From Algoriphagus taiwanensis (GTDB lineage Bacteria; Bacteroidota; Bacteroidia; Cytophagales; Cyclobacteriaceae), in NCBI RefSeq assembly GCF_036245645.1, contig NZ_BTPE01000004.1, forward strand, positions 248,001 through 312,000: a stretch of 64,000 nt of DNA, in the 5' to 3' direction. This document shows positions 25,428-33,833 of the stretch, one piece after another; the stretch's first letter is position 1, and the number at the start of each line of letters is the position of its first letter. The notes under the pieces are model-generated. The model searched no databases and was not told the DNA's origin. It worked only from the letters and a program-made list of their open reading frames with translations. Position numbers and translations under genes: made by a program.

Positions 25428-27311
25428 ATGAATAGCTATTATTTGATTTTTGATCCATCAATCCCCGAGGATGAACGAGCTTCCTTTTTTGAAAAGTTAG
25501 ATCCACAGCCCCAGAAAACGATAAGTTGGAAAGAGTTTGAGTTGGAGCAATTCTCGGCTGAGGATCACTTGCTTCTTTGGCTTTCTGATGGGCAATGCCG
25601 AAGTATTCTTGGAAAATTAAAGGAAAAAGACAATCCAAATCTGGCCCTTTTACCCCATCCAGACCTTAGGCTATTTGCAAAAGCTCTTGGGATAGATTCC
25701 TCCAAGGAAAAGGCTTTCAATTGGTTTTTGGAGCATGAGAAAAGCCAAACTTTTGACCTCCTTTCCGTAAATGGGGAGATCTGTATCAGCTCTTTAGTGA
25801 TTGGGGAGTCCCTCAGTGTTCTTTTTGATCCTCGGGAATCAGATTTTTTCCGCTCTTTTGGCAATCGTTTCTCCAGATTTCTCAAACTGTTCAGGAAGGT
25901 CAAACTCGAGACTTTTAAAATCAAGATCAAAAACGAAAACGAGGAGAAAGAACTGGAAGTGGCTGCAATGGGGATTTTGGCTGCCGGACACAATGAAAGT
26001 AGCCTAGTCTTCAAGCGCCTGATCGAAGACTCCGGTCTGAATGATGGCCTGCTTCATGTATTGATTCTGGCTCCAAAAAGTCTTTTTTCCATCATACAGT
26101 TTGGACTTCAAAACTTGTTTTTCCCCATCAAGGGGGGGAGAATTCCTGATTTTGTGAGCTATGTGTCCACAGAGTACCTGGAAGTCTCCTGCAAAAAGGA
26201 ATTTACCTATGCCTTGGATGGAAAAGAGGAAAAAGCTGAAAAACTTGAGCTGAAGGTTTCTGAACAGGAGGTAAATATTTTGGCAGGATTTGAACAGACC
26301 AAGGAGAGTGAATCCAAAAGAAAAGAGATCAATCTCAACCGACTCCCTACAGGAAAGCTTCGGGAGGCTTTGACTAGAGGGTATCTCCCTTGGGTCAGAC
26401 ATGCCACTACCGAGGAATTCAAGGACCTCTTTACGCTCCTGAAGAAAAATTCGGAAACCACCTCTTCATTTTTGGTTTTGATGGCCCTTTCTACTCTGAT
26501 TGCCACCTTTGGGCTGTTTGCCAATTCCAGTCCGGTTGTAATCGGGGCTATGATATTGGCTCCCCTGATGGGGCCAATCATATCTCTAGCTATGGGAGCG
26601 CTTCGCCAAGATGGGATTTTGATCAAATCCAGTCTGATCACGCTCTTTTGGGGTATTTTACTTGGGTTGGTCTTTGCCGTGGTGATTACTTGGATCACTC
26701 CATTGAAAACCATGAATGCCGAGATTCTTGCCCGGATCAGGCCCAATCTGCTAGACTTGGGTATCGCAGTGGCGTCAGGTGTGGCCGGGGCCTACGCCCA
26801 TTCCAAAGAAGAAATAGCCAAAACCCTTGCCGGAGTGGCTATTTCGGTGGCTTTGGTGCCTCCATTGGCAGTTTCAGGAATCGGTTTGGGTTGGGGGGAA
26901 TGGAATGTGTTTTGGGGTGCTGCCTTACTCTTAGGGACCAACTTGGCGGGAATTGTACTTGCTGCCGCTTTGACTTTTTTGGTTTTGGGATTCAGTCCCT
27001 TTCAGCTGGCGAAAAAAGGCTTGTTCATTTCTTTAGGCCTGTTGATTTTGGTTACAGCTCCCTTGTTTTTGAGTTTTAGAGAGATGGTTCGGGAAAATCA
27101 ACTCATCCAACGGCTTAGCGGAAGCCAAATTCCTCATGGGACTCTTCGTGAGGTCAAAATAAGGAACCTCAGCCCTTTGCGGATATCAGTTACCATTCTT
27201 TCTGATAAGGAATTGCACACGGAAGACTTTTCTCAGATCAAAAGTGAAATAGAAACAAGCCTTGGTCAGGCGATAGAACTGGAACTGACCCTGGGTGTGA
27301 TGGTGAAATAA
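25428..27311 (+). CDS. DUF389 membrane protein fused to a degenerate diacylglycerol kinase-like domain
   Basis: The start is set at the ATG of MNSYYLIFD, giving 627 residues. Residues about 1-290 follow the diacylglycerol kinase layout, but the key glycine-rich motifs are lost: the usual GGDGT position reads LSDGQ and the usual PLGTGNDFAR position reads PHPDLRLFAKAL. The later YALDGKEEKAEKLELKV stretch matches the lid-type beta region of those kinases. Residues about 350-570 are a DUF389 domain of seven or so transmembrane helices (VIGAMILAPLMGPIISLAMGAL, VASGVAGAYAH, GVAISVALVPPLAVSG). The fused protein is likely an inner-membrane protein that binds a lipid or nucleotide without phosphorylating it. 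DUF389 function is unknown. Confidence 0.8.
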   Translation: MNSYYLIFDPSIPEDERASFFEKLDPQPQKTISWKEFELEQFSAEDHLLLWLSDGQCRSILGKLKEKDNPNLALLPHPDLRLFAKALGIDSSKEKAFNWFLEHEKSQTFDLLSVNGEICISSLVIGESLSVLFDPRESDFFRSFGNRFSRFLKLFRKVKLETFKIKIKNENEEKELEVAAMGILAAGHNESSLVFKRLIEDSGLNDGLLHVLILAPKSLFSIIQFGLQNLFFPIKGGRIPDFVSYVSTEYLEVSCKKEFTYALDGKEEKAEKLELKVSEQEVNILAGFEQTKESESKRKEINLNRLPTGKLREALTRGYLPWVRHATTEEFKDLFTLLKKNSETTSSFLVLMALSTLIATFGLFANSSPVVIGAMILAPLMGPIISLAMGALRQDGILIKSSLITLFWGILLGLVFAVVITWITPLKTMNAEILARIRPNLLDLGIAVASGVAGAYAHSKEEIAKTLAGVAISVALVPPLAVSGIGLGWGEWNVFWGAALLLGTNLAGIVLAAALTFLVLGFSPFQLAKKGLFISLGLLILVTAPLFLSFREMVRENQLIQRLSGSQIPHGTLREVKIRNLSPLRISVTILSDKELHTEDFSQIKSEIETSLGQAIELELTLGVMVK

Positions 27312-27317
27312 CTCTCT

Positions 27318-28859
27318 TTAGCGGGATTCACTTTCCATGAACTTCATCTGTGGCCAAAATGGCATAGCTCTAGGTTTTACTTCCACGCCCAGTTCGATGA
27401 CCATAGGATTTTCCGGGTCAAATACAGGCCAATCGGGCAGGGAGTTTCCATTAGGATTTCCTGTTTTGACGAAGTTCACCCAATATTCACTCATGGTCTT
27501 TTCCAAAGCATAGTCTGCTTCTTCAAAAGGTCTTTTCCAGTTTCTCAGGGTGTGGAGGGCATAGCTAAACTCTGCCGAATGAAAGGCTCCATAGTTCGGT
27601 TCTCCGGGAGGAATTCGAGTGAAATAATACAGATAGGCCTTGTTTTGCCCTTTTTCGCTTTGCAGCCTAGCCCAGGTATAGTTCTGAAATCCAAAGGTCA
27701 ATACTCCCTGAAGATTCAGGCTCTGCTGAAGTTCAACCTCATTTCCAGCGGGGAATAGTTCCAAAAATTCACCTGCTCTTCCCCCGTATTGCTTTTTGGC
27801 ATTGGTCTTAAACTCTTCAGGGGTCAAATCAGGATTTCCCGACACCCGATCATCAGCATTCCATCCGGTAAGGAGAGGTACATCTGCAAAATTACCCTCT
27901 TCAAATGCCTTCCTCACCGATGGCAATACAATCCCATCGATCACAGGGCCATATCTTCCTGGGATTTTAAGGATACTGTCCGCAGGAATATTCCTGAAAT
28001 CATCCAGACTCATCCCCAAAGTGTCGGTAAGAATTTTCCCTCTTTCCTCAGCTCCTTTAAGTCCTGAGACCAAGCCCGGACCTCTGGTAAACATCCCCCC
28101 GCTCTGGGCGATGGCCTGATGAAAAAGTCCTCGGGCTTTGGGAGAAACCACCAAGGCATTGACACTGAAGGCGCCGGCAGATTGACCGGCGATGGTCACT
28201 CTGTCCGGGTCGCCGCCAAAAGCGCCAATGTTGTTTTTTACCCACTTCAAACCGGCAATTTGATCCAGGAGGCCATAGTTTCCCGAAGTTTGTTCAGGGC
28301 TTTCGGCAGTGAGTTCAGGATGTGCCAAAAAGCCCAGAATACCCACTCGGTAGTTGAGTGCGACTACTACGATTCCTTTTTTGGCCAACTCTTCACCATC
28401 ATATAGGGGCACCGTATTGCCTCCCGAACTGAATCCTCCCCCATAAATCCAGACCATGACCGGAAGTTTTTCCTCGGTGCTTTTGGCAGGAGTCCATAGA
28501 TTGAGGTAAAGGCAGTCTTCCGAAATAGGTTCTTTGGGAATTAAAAACTCCTCTGTCCAGGCAAAAAAGGGTGCCGGAGGATTTTGCATTGGGGCGGGCG
28601 GGTTTTTGACGCAGGCTTTCACCCCTTCCCAAGGAATCACCGGCTGAGGCGCTTTCCATCTAAGTTGGGCAAGGGGTGGGGCTGCAAAAGGAATTCCCTT
28701 GAAAATTTTGATTTCTCCGGCTTCGTCCAGTTTACCTGAAATCAGGCCTCCTTCTACTTTTACTGAATCCACAGCAATGAGGCCTTCATTTTCTTTTTTT
28801 CCGCAGGAGGAAATAAGAAAGGCCAAAAATCCAATCAGCAGAAAGGCGGAATTTTTCAT
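27318..28859 (-). CDS. Type B carboxylesterase lipoprotein
   Basis: This 513-residue alpha/beta hydrolase has a lipobox (LISSCGKK), the EDCLYLNLWTP signature near 120, the oxyanion-hole segment WIYGGGFSSGGN near 145 and the nucleophile motif TIAGQSAGAFS near 225 (GxSxG, the Ser is catalytic). The C-terminal NYGAFHSAEFSYAL region supplies the catalytic His. It hydrolyses carboxylic esters, probably outside the cytoplasm as a lipoprotein. It sits 3 bp downstream of a Nudix-type regulator gene and is probably co-transcribed with it. The substrate is unknown; feruloyl- or acyl-sugar esters are plausible given the usual sugar role of such regulators. Confidence 0.92.
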   Translation of the reverse strand: MKNSAFLLIGFLAFLISSCGKKENEGLIAVDSVKVEGGLISGKLDEAGEIKIFKGIPFAAPPLAQLRWKAPQPVIPWEGVKACVKNPPAPMQNPPAPFFAWTEEFLIPKEPISEDCLYLNLWTPAKSTEEKLPVMVWIYGGGFSSGGNTVPLYDGEELAKKGIVVVALNYRVGILGFLAHPELTAESPEQTSGNYGLLDQIAGLKWVKNNIGAFGGDPDRVTIAGQSAGAFSVNALVVSPKARGLFHQAIAQSGGMFTRGPGLVSGLKGAEERGKILTDTLGMSLDDFRNIPADSILKIPGRYGPVIDGIVLPSVRKAFEEGNFADVPLLTGWNADDRVSGNPDLTPEEFKTNAKKQYGGRAGEFLELFPAGNEVELQQSLNLQGVLTFGFQNYTWARLQSEKGQNKAYLYYFTRIPPGEPNYGAFHSAEFSYALHTLRNWKRPFEEADYALEKTMSEYWVNFVKTGNPNGNSLPDWPVFDPENPMVIELGVEVKPRAMPFWPQMKFMESESR

Positions 28860-28862
28860 AGA

Positions 28863-29567
28863 CTAGGTTGATTTGAAGCTGTAGAGGTAGGGAGCTTTGT
28901 GACTTTTTCCGGTGAAAAGCTTCTCGTGTCGATCCAAAATATCAAGGCTTAGCATTTTTCTTTGGAAACTGGTCCGACGGATTTTTTGACCCAAAATCGC
29001 CTCATATACAGACTGAAGCTCATTCATGGTGAATTTTTCAGGTAAAAGATTGCCTCCGATCAGCTTTTTGTCGAGGTTTTCCCTAAGCGTGAGCAGGGCT
29101 TTATTTACAATTTCTTTGTGATCAAAGATCAGGTCGGGGAGTTGGTCGATTTCATACCAGCCTATGGAATCAGAGAGGGTATCGGGTTTGAGGGTGACTT
29201 TTTCCCAATCGATCAAGGCATAGTATGCAATGGAAAAAAAGCGATCAAGCATCCAATAGTTTTCCGGCACGGAGTAGCCATTTGCTTCGAGGATTCGCTT
29301 CATTATGGCTGGATCAAAGCGATTGATGTCTCCAAAAAGGTGGACCTGCTCCAAATAGATTTCTTTCAGCCCAGTTCGTTCAAAAAGTCCTCTTTTTACT
29401 GCATCATCCAAGTTTTCATTCTTTCTGACAAATCCTCCCGGAAGTGCAAAAAGACCCGTATCGTGGTATTCCATGACCAAGATTTTGAGCTTTCCTTTGG
29501 AAAATCCAAAGACCACCGAATCATAGGCCAAGTGAGGAATATAGTGAGAAGATTCTGGTAGAGGCAT
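28863..29567 (-). CDS. NrtR/AraR-type Nudix transcriptional regulator
   Basis: The start is set at the ATG of MPLPESSHYIPHL, giving 234 residues. The N-terminal Nudix-fold domain has GFVRKNENLDDAVKRGLFER in the Nudix-box position, but the catalytic REUxEExGU acidic residues are lost (R-G-L-F-E-R), so it is unlikely to hydrolyse nucleotides. The C-terminal winged-helix-like domain (about 165-230) contains TMNELQSVYEAILGQKIRRTSFQRKML. This architecture is that of NrtR-like regulators; in Bacteroidota relatives control sugar or NAD genes. Its gene overlaps nothing upstream and likely controls the downstream esterase and itself. Confidence 0.85.
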   Translation of the reverse strand: MPLPESSHYIPHLAYDSVVFGFSKGKLKILVMEYHDTGLFALPGGFVRKNENLDDAVKRGLFERTGLKEIYLEQVHLFGDINRFDPAIMKRILEANGYSVPENYWMLDRFFSIAYYALIDWEKVTLKPDTLSDSIGWYEIDQLPDLIFDHKEIVNKALLTLRENLDKKLIGGNLLPEKFTMNELQSVYEAILGQKIRRTSFQRKMLSLDILDRHEKLFTGKSHKAPYLYSFKST

Positions 29568-29766
29568 AAACTTTCGGATTGTGTGCCTAAGTAAATAGGA
29601 TTTTTCTCCAGAAGCAATTATTATTGTCTCACAGAGAAACAATAAGGAAGCTGATCGGAAAATTACAATTCCTTTCAGTCCCTAAGTTGCTGGTATATCA
29701 AGGATAAAGTAGAAGCAATTAAAGAAATTGTCCTGATTAAACTTAACACGAGGTCCTAGGACGACC

Positions 29767-29797
29767 AAAGGCCGGGAAACCGGCCTTTACTTTTTTG
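29767..29797. terminator. Hairpin at the end of the DUF2490 gene
   Basis: AAAGGCCGG and CCGGCCTTT form a 9-bp stem at 29767-29788, with a T-rich run on the plus strand after it. It overlaps the stop codon of the DUF2490 gene. A perfect 10-bp palindrome, GTCCTAGGAC, lies at 29753-29762. Confidence 0.55.
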
Positions 29798-30539
29798 CAG
29801 ATTTGAGTTGATGCTTCACCACCGTCCTGAGGATATGCTGATCCAGATATCCCCCGTGGGTTTTCGATTGATGCCAATTCACATACCCCAAATCCAAGCT
29901 TAAGGCAGAGGAAAAAGAGAAGCTAAGATCTGCTGAAATCCGATTTTGATCAAAGGCCAGCTCTTCTAAATCTCCTCCTCCCATGGCCATGATTTCATTG
30001 GCTATTTTGAGTTTCAGCGATTTTTCATCTTTCAGATTAGCCAGTGGCAAAATCGCCTGAAGACGATATCGGATTCTTGCAGCTGTAAAATTGAAACCCG
30101 GTTCTGATTCGGTGTATTCTGGGTTAGTATTTTGAAAAAATCTTAATTCTCCCCGCAGTCTATTAGTCAAGCTGATGCCGGCTACTTTTGCATGTAGGTT
30201 CAATTCCCCTTGAGGGCGTAGTTCGGGAAGGTTGAAATTAGCCAAGTCGGAACTAGTTGGGATGTGAAAGAGGAACATACTTCCTCCAAGGCCATAGTTT
30301 AAAAATGGGCTAATCTTCTTATGAAAGCGGGTCCGGATAAAGAACTGACTTTGTACCAATGGGTCAACCAGATGTCTTTCCATGACTTCGGTCTCATTGT
30401 ACCATTTATTTGTAAGGGGTACATGAAAGGTGTATCCGTACCAAAGAGCCTTTTGATTGGTTTTTTCTTGCGAAAACCCCCTGAAAGAAAGAGAGAGAAA
30501 AAGAAGTAATAAGATTCCAGTGATTCCGGGCTTTTTCAT
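29787..30539 (-). CDS. DUF2490 outer-membrane beta-barrel-like protein
   Basis: The 250-residue protein has a signal peptide (cleavage after FRGFSQ). The mature part matches the DUF2490 pattern of alternating polar and aromatic residues: ALWYGYTFHVPLTNKWYNETEVMER near 30, followed by FIRTRFHKKISPFLNYGLGGSMFLF and C-terminal DLGYVNWHQS. Such proteins are predicted small outer-membrane beta-barrels whose role is unknown. It lies alone between a lipoprotein gene and the Nudix regulator. Confidence 0.8.
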   Translation of the reverse strand: MKKPGITGILLLLFLSLSFRGFSQEKTNQKALWYGYTFHVPLTNKWYNETEVMERHLVDPLVQSQFFIRTRFHKKISPFLNYGLGGSMFLFHIPTSSDLANFNLPELRPQGELNLHAKVAGISLTNRLRGELRFFQNTNPEYTESEPGFNFTAARIRYRLQAILPLANLKDEKSLKLKIANEIMAMGGGDLEELAFDQNRISADLSFSFSSALSLDLGYVNWHQSKTHGGYLDQHILRTVVKHQLKSAKK

Positions 30540-30602
30540 TTAAAGCCCATATTACTTTTCTTAATCCAAACTATTTTGTGACAAAAGTCCCATTGGCGGG
30601 AT

Positions 30603-30980
30603 TTAATAAACCAAAACAGCTTTTCCTCCTTCGCAGGAGACAGTCCTCGGCGCTACCACAAGCATGCAGTCCGATACCCCATTGTTTTTTATGTTGTATT
30701 CTTCCTGCTGAAAAGTGTACTGACCGACCAGTTCCAAAAATCTCTTTTCTACACTTTGGTGATAGGCAATGTATCTTTCCGGGCCCCCGCAGGCTTTGCT
30801 TCCCATCGGAGTGAATTTCCATTCATCCGAGTTGGTACATGAGACAGATTCGGATAAAGCGACAATTTCAGATCTCAGTTGATCAAGGTCTAGAAGATCT
30901 TGACGAAGGGGGTCTTGCTCATCGATGCAGCTGAAACCGGCAAGTAGGATAAAAAGAGTTGTCCAGATGAGGGATTTCAT
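30603..30980 (-). CDS. Small cysteine-containing lipoprotein, unknown
   Basis: A 125-residue lipoprotein (lipobox LAGFSC) with an acidic helical N-terminal part and four conserved-looking Cys in the mature part (SCTNSDEW, SKACGGPER, SDCMLVV, VSCEGGK), likely forming disulfides in the periplasm. The GGPERYIAYHQ segment looks like a conserved core. No known family was recognised. Confidence 0.65.
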   Translation of the reverse strand: MKSLIWTTLFILLAGFSCIDEQDPLRQDLLDLDQLRSEIVALSESVSCTNSDEWKFTPMGSKACGGPERYIAYHQSVEKRFLELVGQYTFQQEEYNIKNNGVSDCMLVVAPRTVSCEGGKAVLVY

Positions 30981-31024
30981 AGTTAGGAGAATTTGACCAA
31001 GAGACGAGATTTATAGGGTATTTG

Positions 31025-32719
31025 CTACCGATTTTTCAAGATTTTTTTTCCATTTACCCAAGTCATGTCCACTTTTGTTTCATGGATTTTCATTGGATCG
31101 ATAGTGAACAGATCTTCCGATAATACGATCAGATCAGCCAAATAGCCCGGTTTGATCAGGCCTTTTTTGTTTTCTTCAAAAGAAGAAAAGGCTCCCATAG
31201 AAGTGTAGGCCTTCAAGGCCTCATAGATGCTGATCTTTTCTTCGGGAATCCATCCTCCATCTGGGAATCCAGAAGGGTCCCGGCGGTTGACAGCTACATG
31301 GATTCCCCGAATTGGATCCAAACTAATACATGCCGGCCAATCCGAACTGAAAACGAGGGGTGCTCCACTTTCCAAAATCGAATTCCATGCAAATGACCAA
31401 GGAAGTCTTTCTTCTCCAATCGCTTTAGCCCAAACTCCTACTGTAGCCGGGTCTGCATGGATAGGTTCCATACTGGCCATGATTCCGGATTTGGCAAATC
31501 TTGGAATATCCTCAGGGGAAATGGTTTCTATATGTTCGATTCGATGTCTTCTATCCCGATTGGGATTTTCAGCCATTGCTTTTTCATAAGCAGAAAATAC
31601 TTCCCGAACTCCCCGGTCTCCAATGGCATGAGTGTAAAGGCGAAATCCATCAGCATCCAATTCCTTGACCAAGGACTGGTATTTTTCGGATTGAATGTTG
31701 ATCAATCCCAAGGCGAGTTCGTCATCGGGCAATAGATCAGTATAGTGTTCTAGCATAGCAGCTGTATGCGATTCGATCACTCCGTCTATCATGAATTTGA
31801 TTGCGTCGGCCCGGATCCATGGATTTTCCAATCCTATACTGTCTTTAAGAAAGTTGAACCGTTCCAATTCTTCGGGTGTAGTCTTTTCCCCTACCGAAAA
31901 AGAAGCTGCATAGCGGACCTTCAGCTCATTTTTAGAAAGTAAATCCAAGTAAAGCTTCAGTTCTTTTTCGCTTCCGGAGGCATTCTGCATGCTCGTGATT
32001 CCCATAGAGGCCGCCAATTCCATTCCTTTTCGGAGCGCCTGTAGCTCATCTTGGTAGCTGGGTTCTGGAACAAAATTCCCAACCAAACTCATTGCTCCTT
32101 CCTTCAGAGCACCGGTTGGATTTCCTTTAGCATCCTTTACCACTTCACCAAAACCATCAAAATCTGTGGAAGAGGTGATTCCTGCCAATTCTAAAGCTTT
32201 TGGGTTTGCGTAAGCACTGTGTCCATCATAAGCTTTTAGAAATACGGGTTTTTCAATATCCAGAGCTTTCATGGTTTGATGATCAGGAAGGCCGGATTCG
32301 AAATAGGTGTATTGCCATCCCCGACCGGTGATCCATTCCTTTTCAGGGTTGTTTTTGATGAAATCATTCGTGATGGAAATTACCTCTTCCAGAGATTTAG
32401 TAGCCAGTAAGTCGACTTGAGTCAAACCCATGGAGCCGCCTAGGAAGTGGATATGTGCATCATTGAAGCCTGCCGTGACCAGTTTTCCTTGAAGATCAAT
32501 CACTTCGGTTTCAGCGTCTGCTAAGGCTGAGATAGTTTGGGAGCTTCCGGTCTCCTGGATAAGGTTTCCTTTGATGGCAATTGCCTCAACAAAACTTTCT
32601 GGACCTTCCCCGGTCCAGATTTTTCCATTGAGTAGGATTAAAGTGGGTGTCTCTTTTTTGGTTTGGACACAGGAAGCCAGAAGACCAAAAATCAGAGATG
32701 CATAAATAATATTTTTCAT
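31025..32719 (-). CDS. YtcJ-type amidohydrolase lipoprotein
   Basis: The start is set at the ATG of MKNIIYASLIFGLL (564 residues); the lipobox is LLASCV. The body is an amidohydrolase family 3 enzyme: an N-terminal beta-sandwich, then the metal-binding GFNDAHIHFLGG near 95, DGHSAYANPKALELAGI near 170, a conserved His in LYTHAIGDRG near 370, HRIEHIETI near 395 and SSDWPACISLDP near 463. It should be an exported zinc-dependent hydrolase acting on amide or ester bonds. Its ATG lies just past the stop of the upstream SnoaL-like gene, so the two form an operon. Substrate unknown. Confidence 0.88.
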   Translation of the reverse strand: MKNIIYASLIFGLLASCVQTKKETPTLILLNGKIWTGEGPESFVEAIAIKGNLIQETGSSQTISALADAETEVIDLQGKLVTAGFNDAHIHFLGGSMGLTQVDLLATKSLEEVISITNDFIKNNPEKEWITGRGWQYTYFESGLPDHQTMKALDIEKPVFLKAYDGHSAYANPKALELAGITSSTDFDGFGEVVKDAKGNPTGALKEGAMSLVGNFVPEPSYQDELQALRKGMELAASMGITSMQNASGSEKELKLYLDLLSKNELKVRYAASFSVGEKTTPEELERFNFLKDSIGLENPWIRADAIKFMIDGVIESHTAAMLEHYTDLLPDDELALGLINIQSEKYQSLVKELDADGFRLYTHAIGDRGVREVFSAYEKAMAENPNRDRRHRIEHIETISPEDIPRFAKSGIMASMEPIHADPATVGVWAKAIGEERLPWSFAWNSILESGAPLVFSSDWPACISLDPIRGIHVAVNRRDPSGFPDGGWIPEEKISIYEALKAYTSMGAFSSFEENKKGLIKPGYLADLIVLSEDLFTIDPMKIHETKVDMTWVNGKKILKNR

Positions 32720-32730
32720 GGAAAGGCGAG

Positions 32731-33177
32731 TCAATTGGAACTACTAGGATTCATGTTTCTGATGGCGGCTATTTTCCATTGATTTCGTTTCCAAATCACT
32801 ATAAAGCTGCTCCACATATTTCGTTCAGACCCATTTGTGTTTTTGATAATATACCGACAGTCCACCATCGCCGTTTCGTCACCAAAGAATCTAATTTTTT
32901 CCACTTCAAGGGTGCGGGTTCCTGGATTGGCATTCGAACTTCTCAGCATTCCGTCCACAGCTTCCCGGATTCCGTTTCTCCATTCACCCGAAGATACCAA
33001 TTGATCTACATCTTCAGTAAGGATAGATTTAAGTAAAACAGTATCCTGTTTTTCTCTTGCCTCGGAATATTGATTGATCAGGTGATGGATTTTTACGGCA
33101 TCCTCTTTTTGACCGGGTTTGATTTGGGAAAAAGCAATACTGGGAAAAAGGTATATAATCCAGAGTAGATTTTTCAT
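32731..33177 (-). CDS. SnoaL/DUF4440-like exported protein
   Basis: The 148-residue protein has a signal peptide (IAFSQIKPG) and an NTF2-like alpha+beta cone fold: HHLINQYSEAREKQDTVLLKSILTEDVDQLVSS near 30, then IRFFGDETAMVDCRYIIKN and WKIAAIRNMNP at the C-terminus. These are the typical elements of DUF4440/SnoaL-like proteins, which bind small ligands or act as simple isomerases. It is first in a two-gene operon with the amidohydrolase. Confidence 0.8.
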   Translation of the reverse strand: MKNLLWIIYLFPSIAFSQIKPGQKEDAVKIHHLINQYSEAREKQDTVLLKSILTEDVDQLVSSGEWRNGIREAVDGMLRSSNANPGTRTLEVEKIRFFGDETAMVDCRYIIKNTNGSERNMWSSFIVIWKRNQWKIAAIRNMNPSSSN

Positions 33178-33420
33178 CAGCAGAAATGGTTGATTCTGCT
33201 GAAATTAGGAATAAATCATGAAATCCCCTTTCCTCCAATAATTCACTCTTTCTTTCGAAAAATTAAAGATGGAGAAGGCTATTTAACCAAAATCAAATTA
33301 GTAACACTCACGTTGTCCCATATTAGAACCGAGCGGATTTCTCCTAAAGAAGATAAAGGATTGGAGAGCTTGTTCACTATTTGGAATCTGATCACCATTT
33401 CCCAAGTGGGATAAAACAAA
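33178..33420. other. Intergenic region without recognised gene
   Basis: I find no convincing gene here: short frames on the plus strand lack signals. It holds the upstream region of the SnoaL gene and ends at a terminator hairpin. Confidence 0.5.
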
Positions 33421-33449
33421 AAAACCACCCGTCTCCAGGTGGTTTTTTC
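33421..33449 (-). terminator. Terminator of the ferredoxin operon
   Basis: ACCACC and GGTGGT pair around a 7-8-base loop, flanked by A and T runs. It lies 47 bp past the ferredoxin stop on the minus strand. Confidence 0.7.
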
Positions 33450-33496
33450 TTCTTATCTAGCGTCTTGTGTCTAAAGTCTAGCTACTTGATACTTTT

Positions 33497-33820
33497 TTAC
33501 ACCACATCTTCCCCTCTGAGTTTGATCACTGCATTTTCTAGAATATCACCGATGCGGATTTGGCAGGCAAGTCTTGAAGTAGGGAAGTATTCTGGGAGGT
33601 TTTCCAACTGATCCAATTCGGCATCCGTGGCATCTCCTAGCCCATCCTTTCCTTCCAAAATCTCCACGTGGCAAGTCGCACACAAGGCCATACCTCCGCA
33701 GGTAGCCAAAATGGGGTATTCCGATGCTTTGAGGACTTCCATTAGGCTAAGTCCCATATCTGCAGGAGCTTCGACTTCTTGTCTGTTTCCTTCTTGGTCC
33801 TCTACGGTAAATTTGATCAT
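33497..33820 (-). CDS. 2Fe-2S ferredoxin, adrenodoxin type
   Basis: The 107-residue protein binds a [2Fe-2S] cluster through ATCGGMALCATCHVEI near residue 41-52 (C-x5-C-x2-C) and the distal Cys in RLACQI near 85. The spacing and acidic C-terminal half match vertebrate-like or adrenodoxin-type ferredoxins of Bacteroidota. It is 13 bp downstream of a flavin reductase gene and is probably its redox partner. A terminator follows. A MarR regulator lies upstream in the same direction. Confidence 0.95.
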   Translation of the reverse strand: MIKFTVEDQEGNRQEVEAPADMGLSLMEVLKASEYPILATCGGMALCATCHVEILEGKDGLGDATDAELDQLENLPEYFPTSRLACQIRIGDILENAVIKLRGEDVV

Positions 33821-33833
33821 GGCTGGGGTAGAT

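Noticed and set aside
26390..27079. 230-residue frame within the DUF389 gene
   Set aside because: It lies fully inside the real gene in another frame and has low-complexity composition; no domain is recognised.
33190..33414. Short plus-strand frame in the gap beyond the SnoaL gene
   Set aside because: No start context, no hydrophobic or domain pattern; likely chance.
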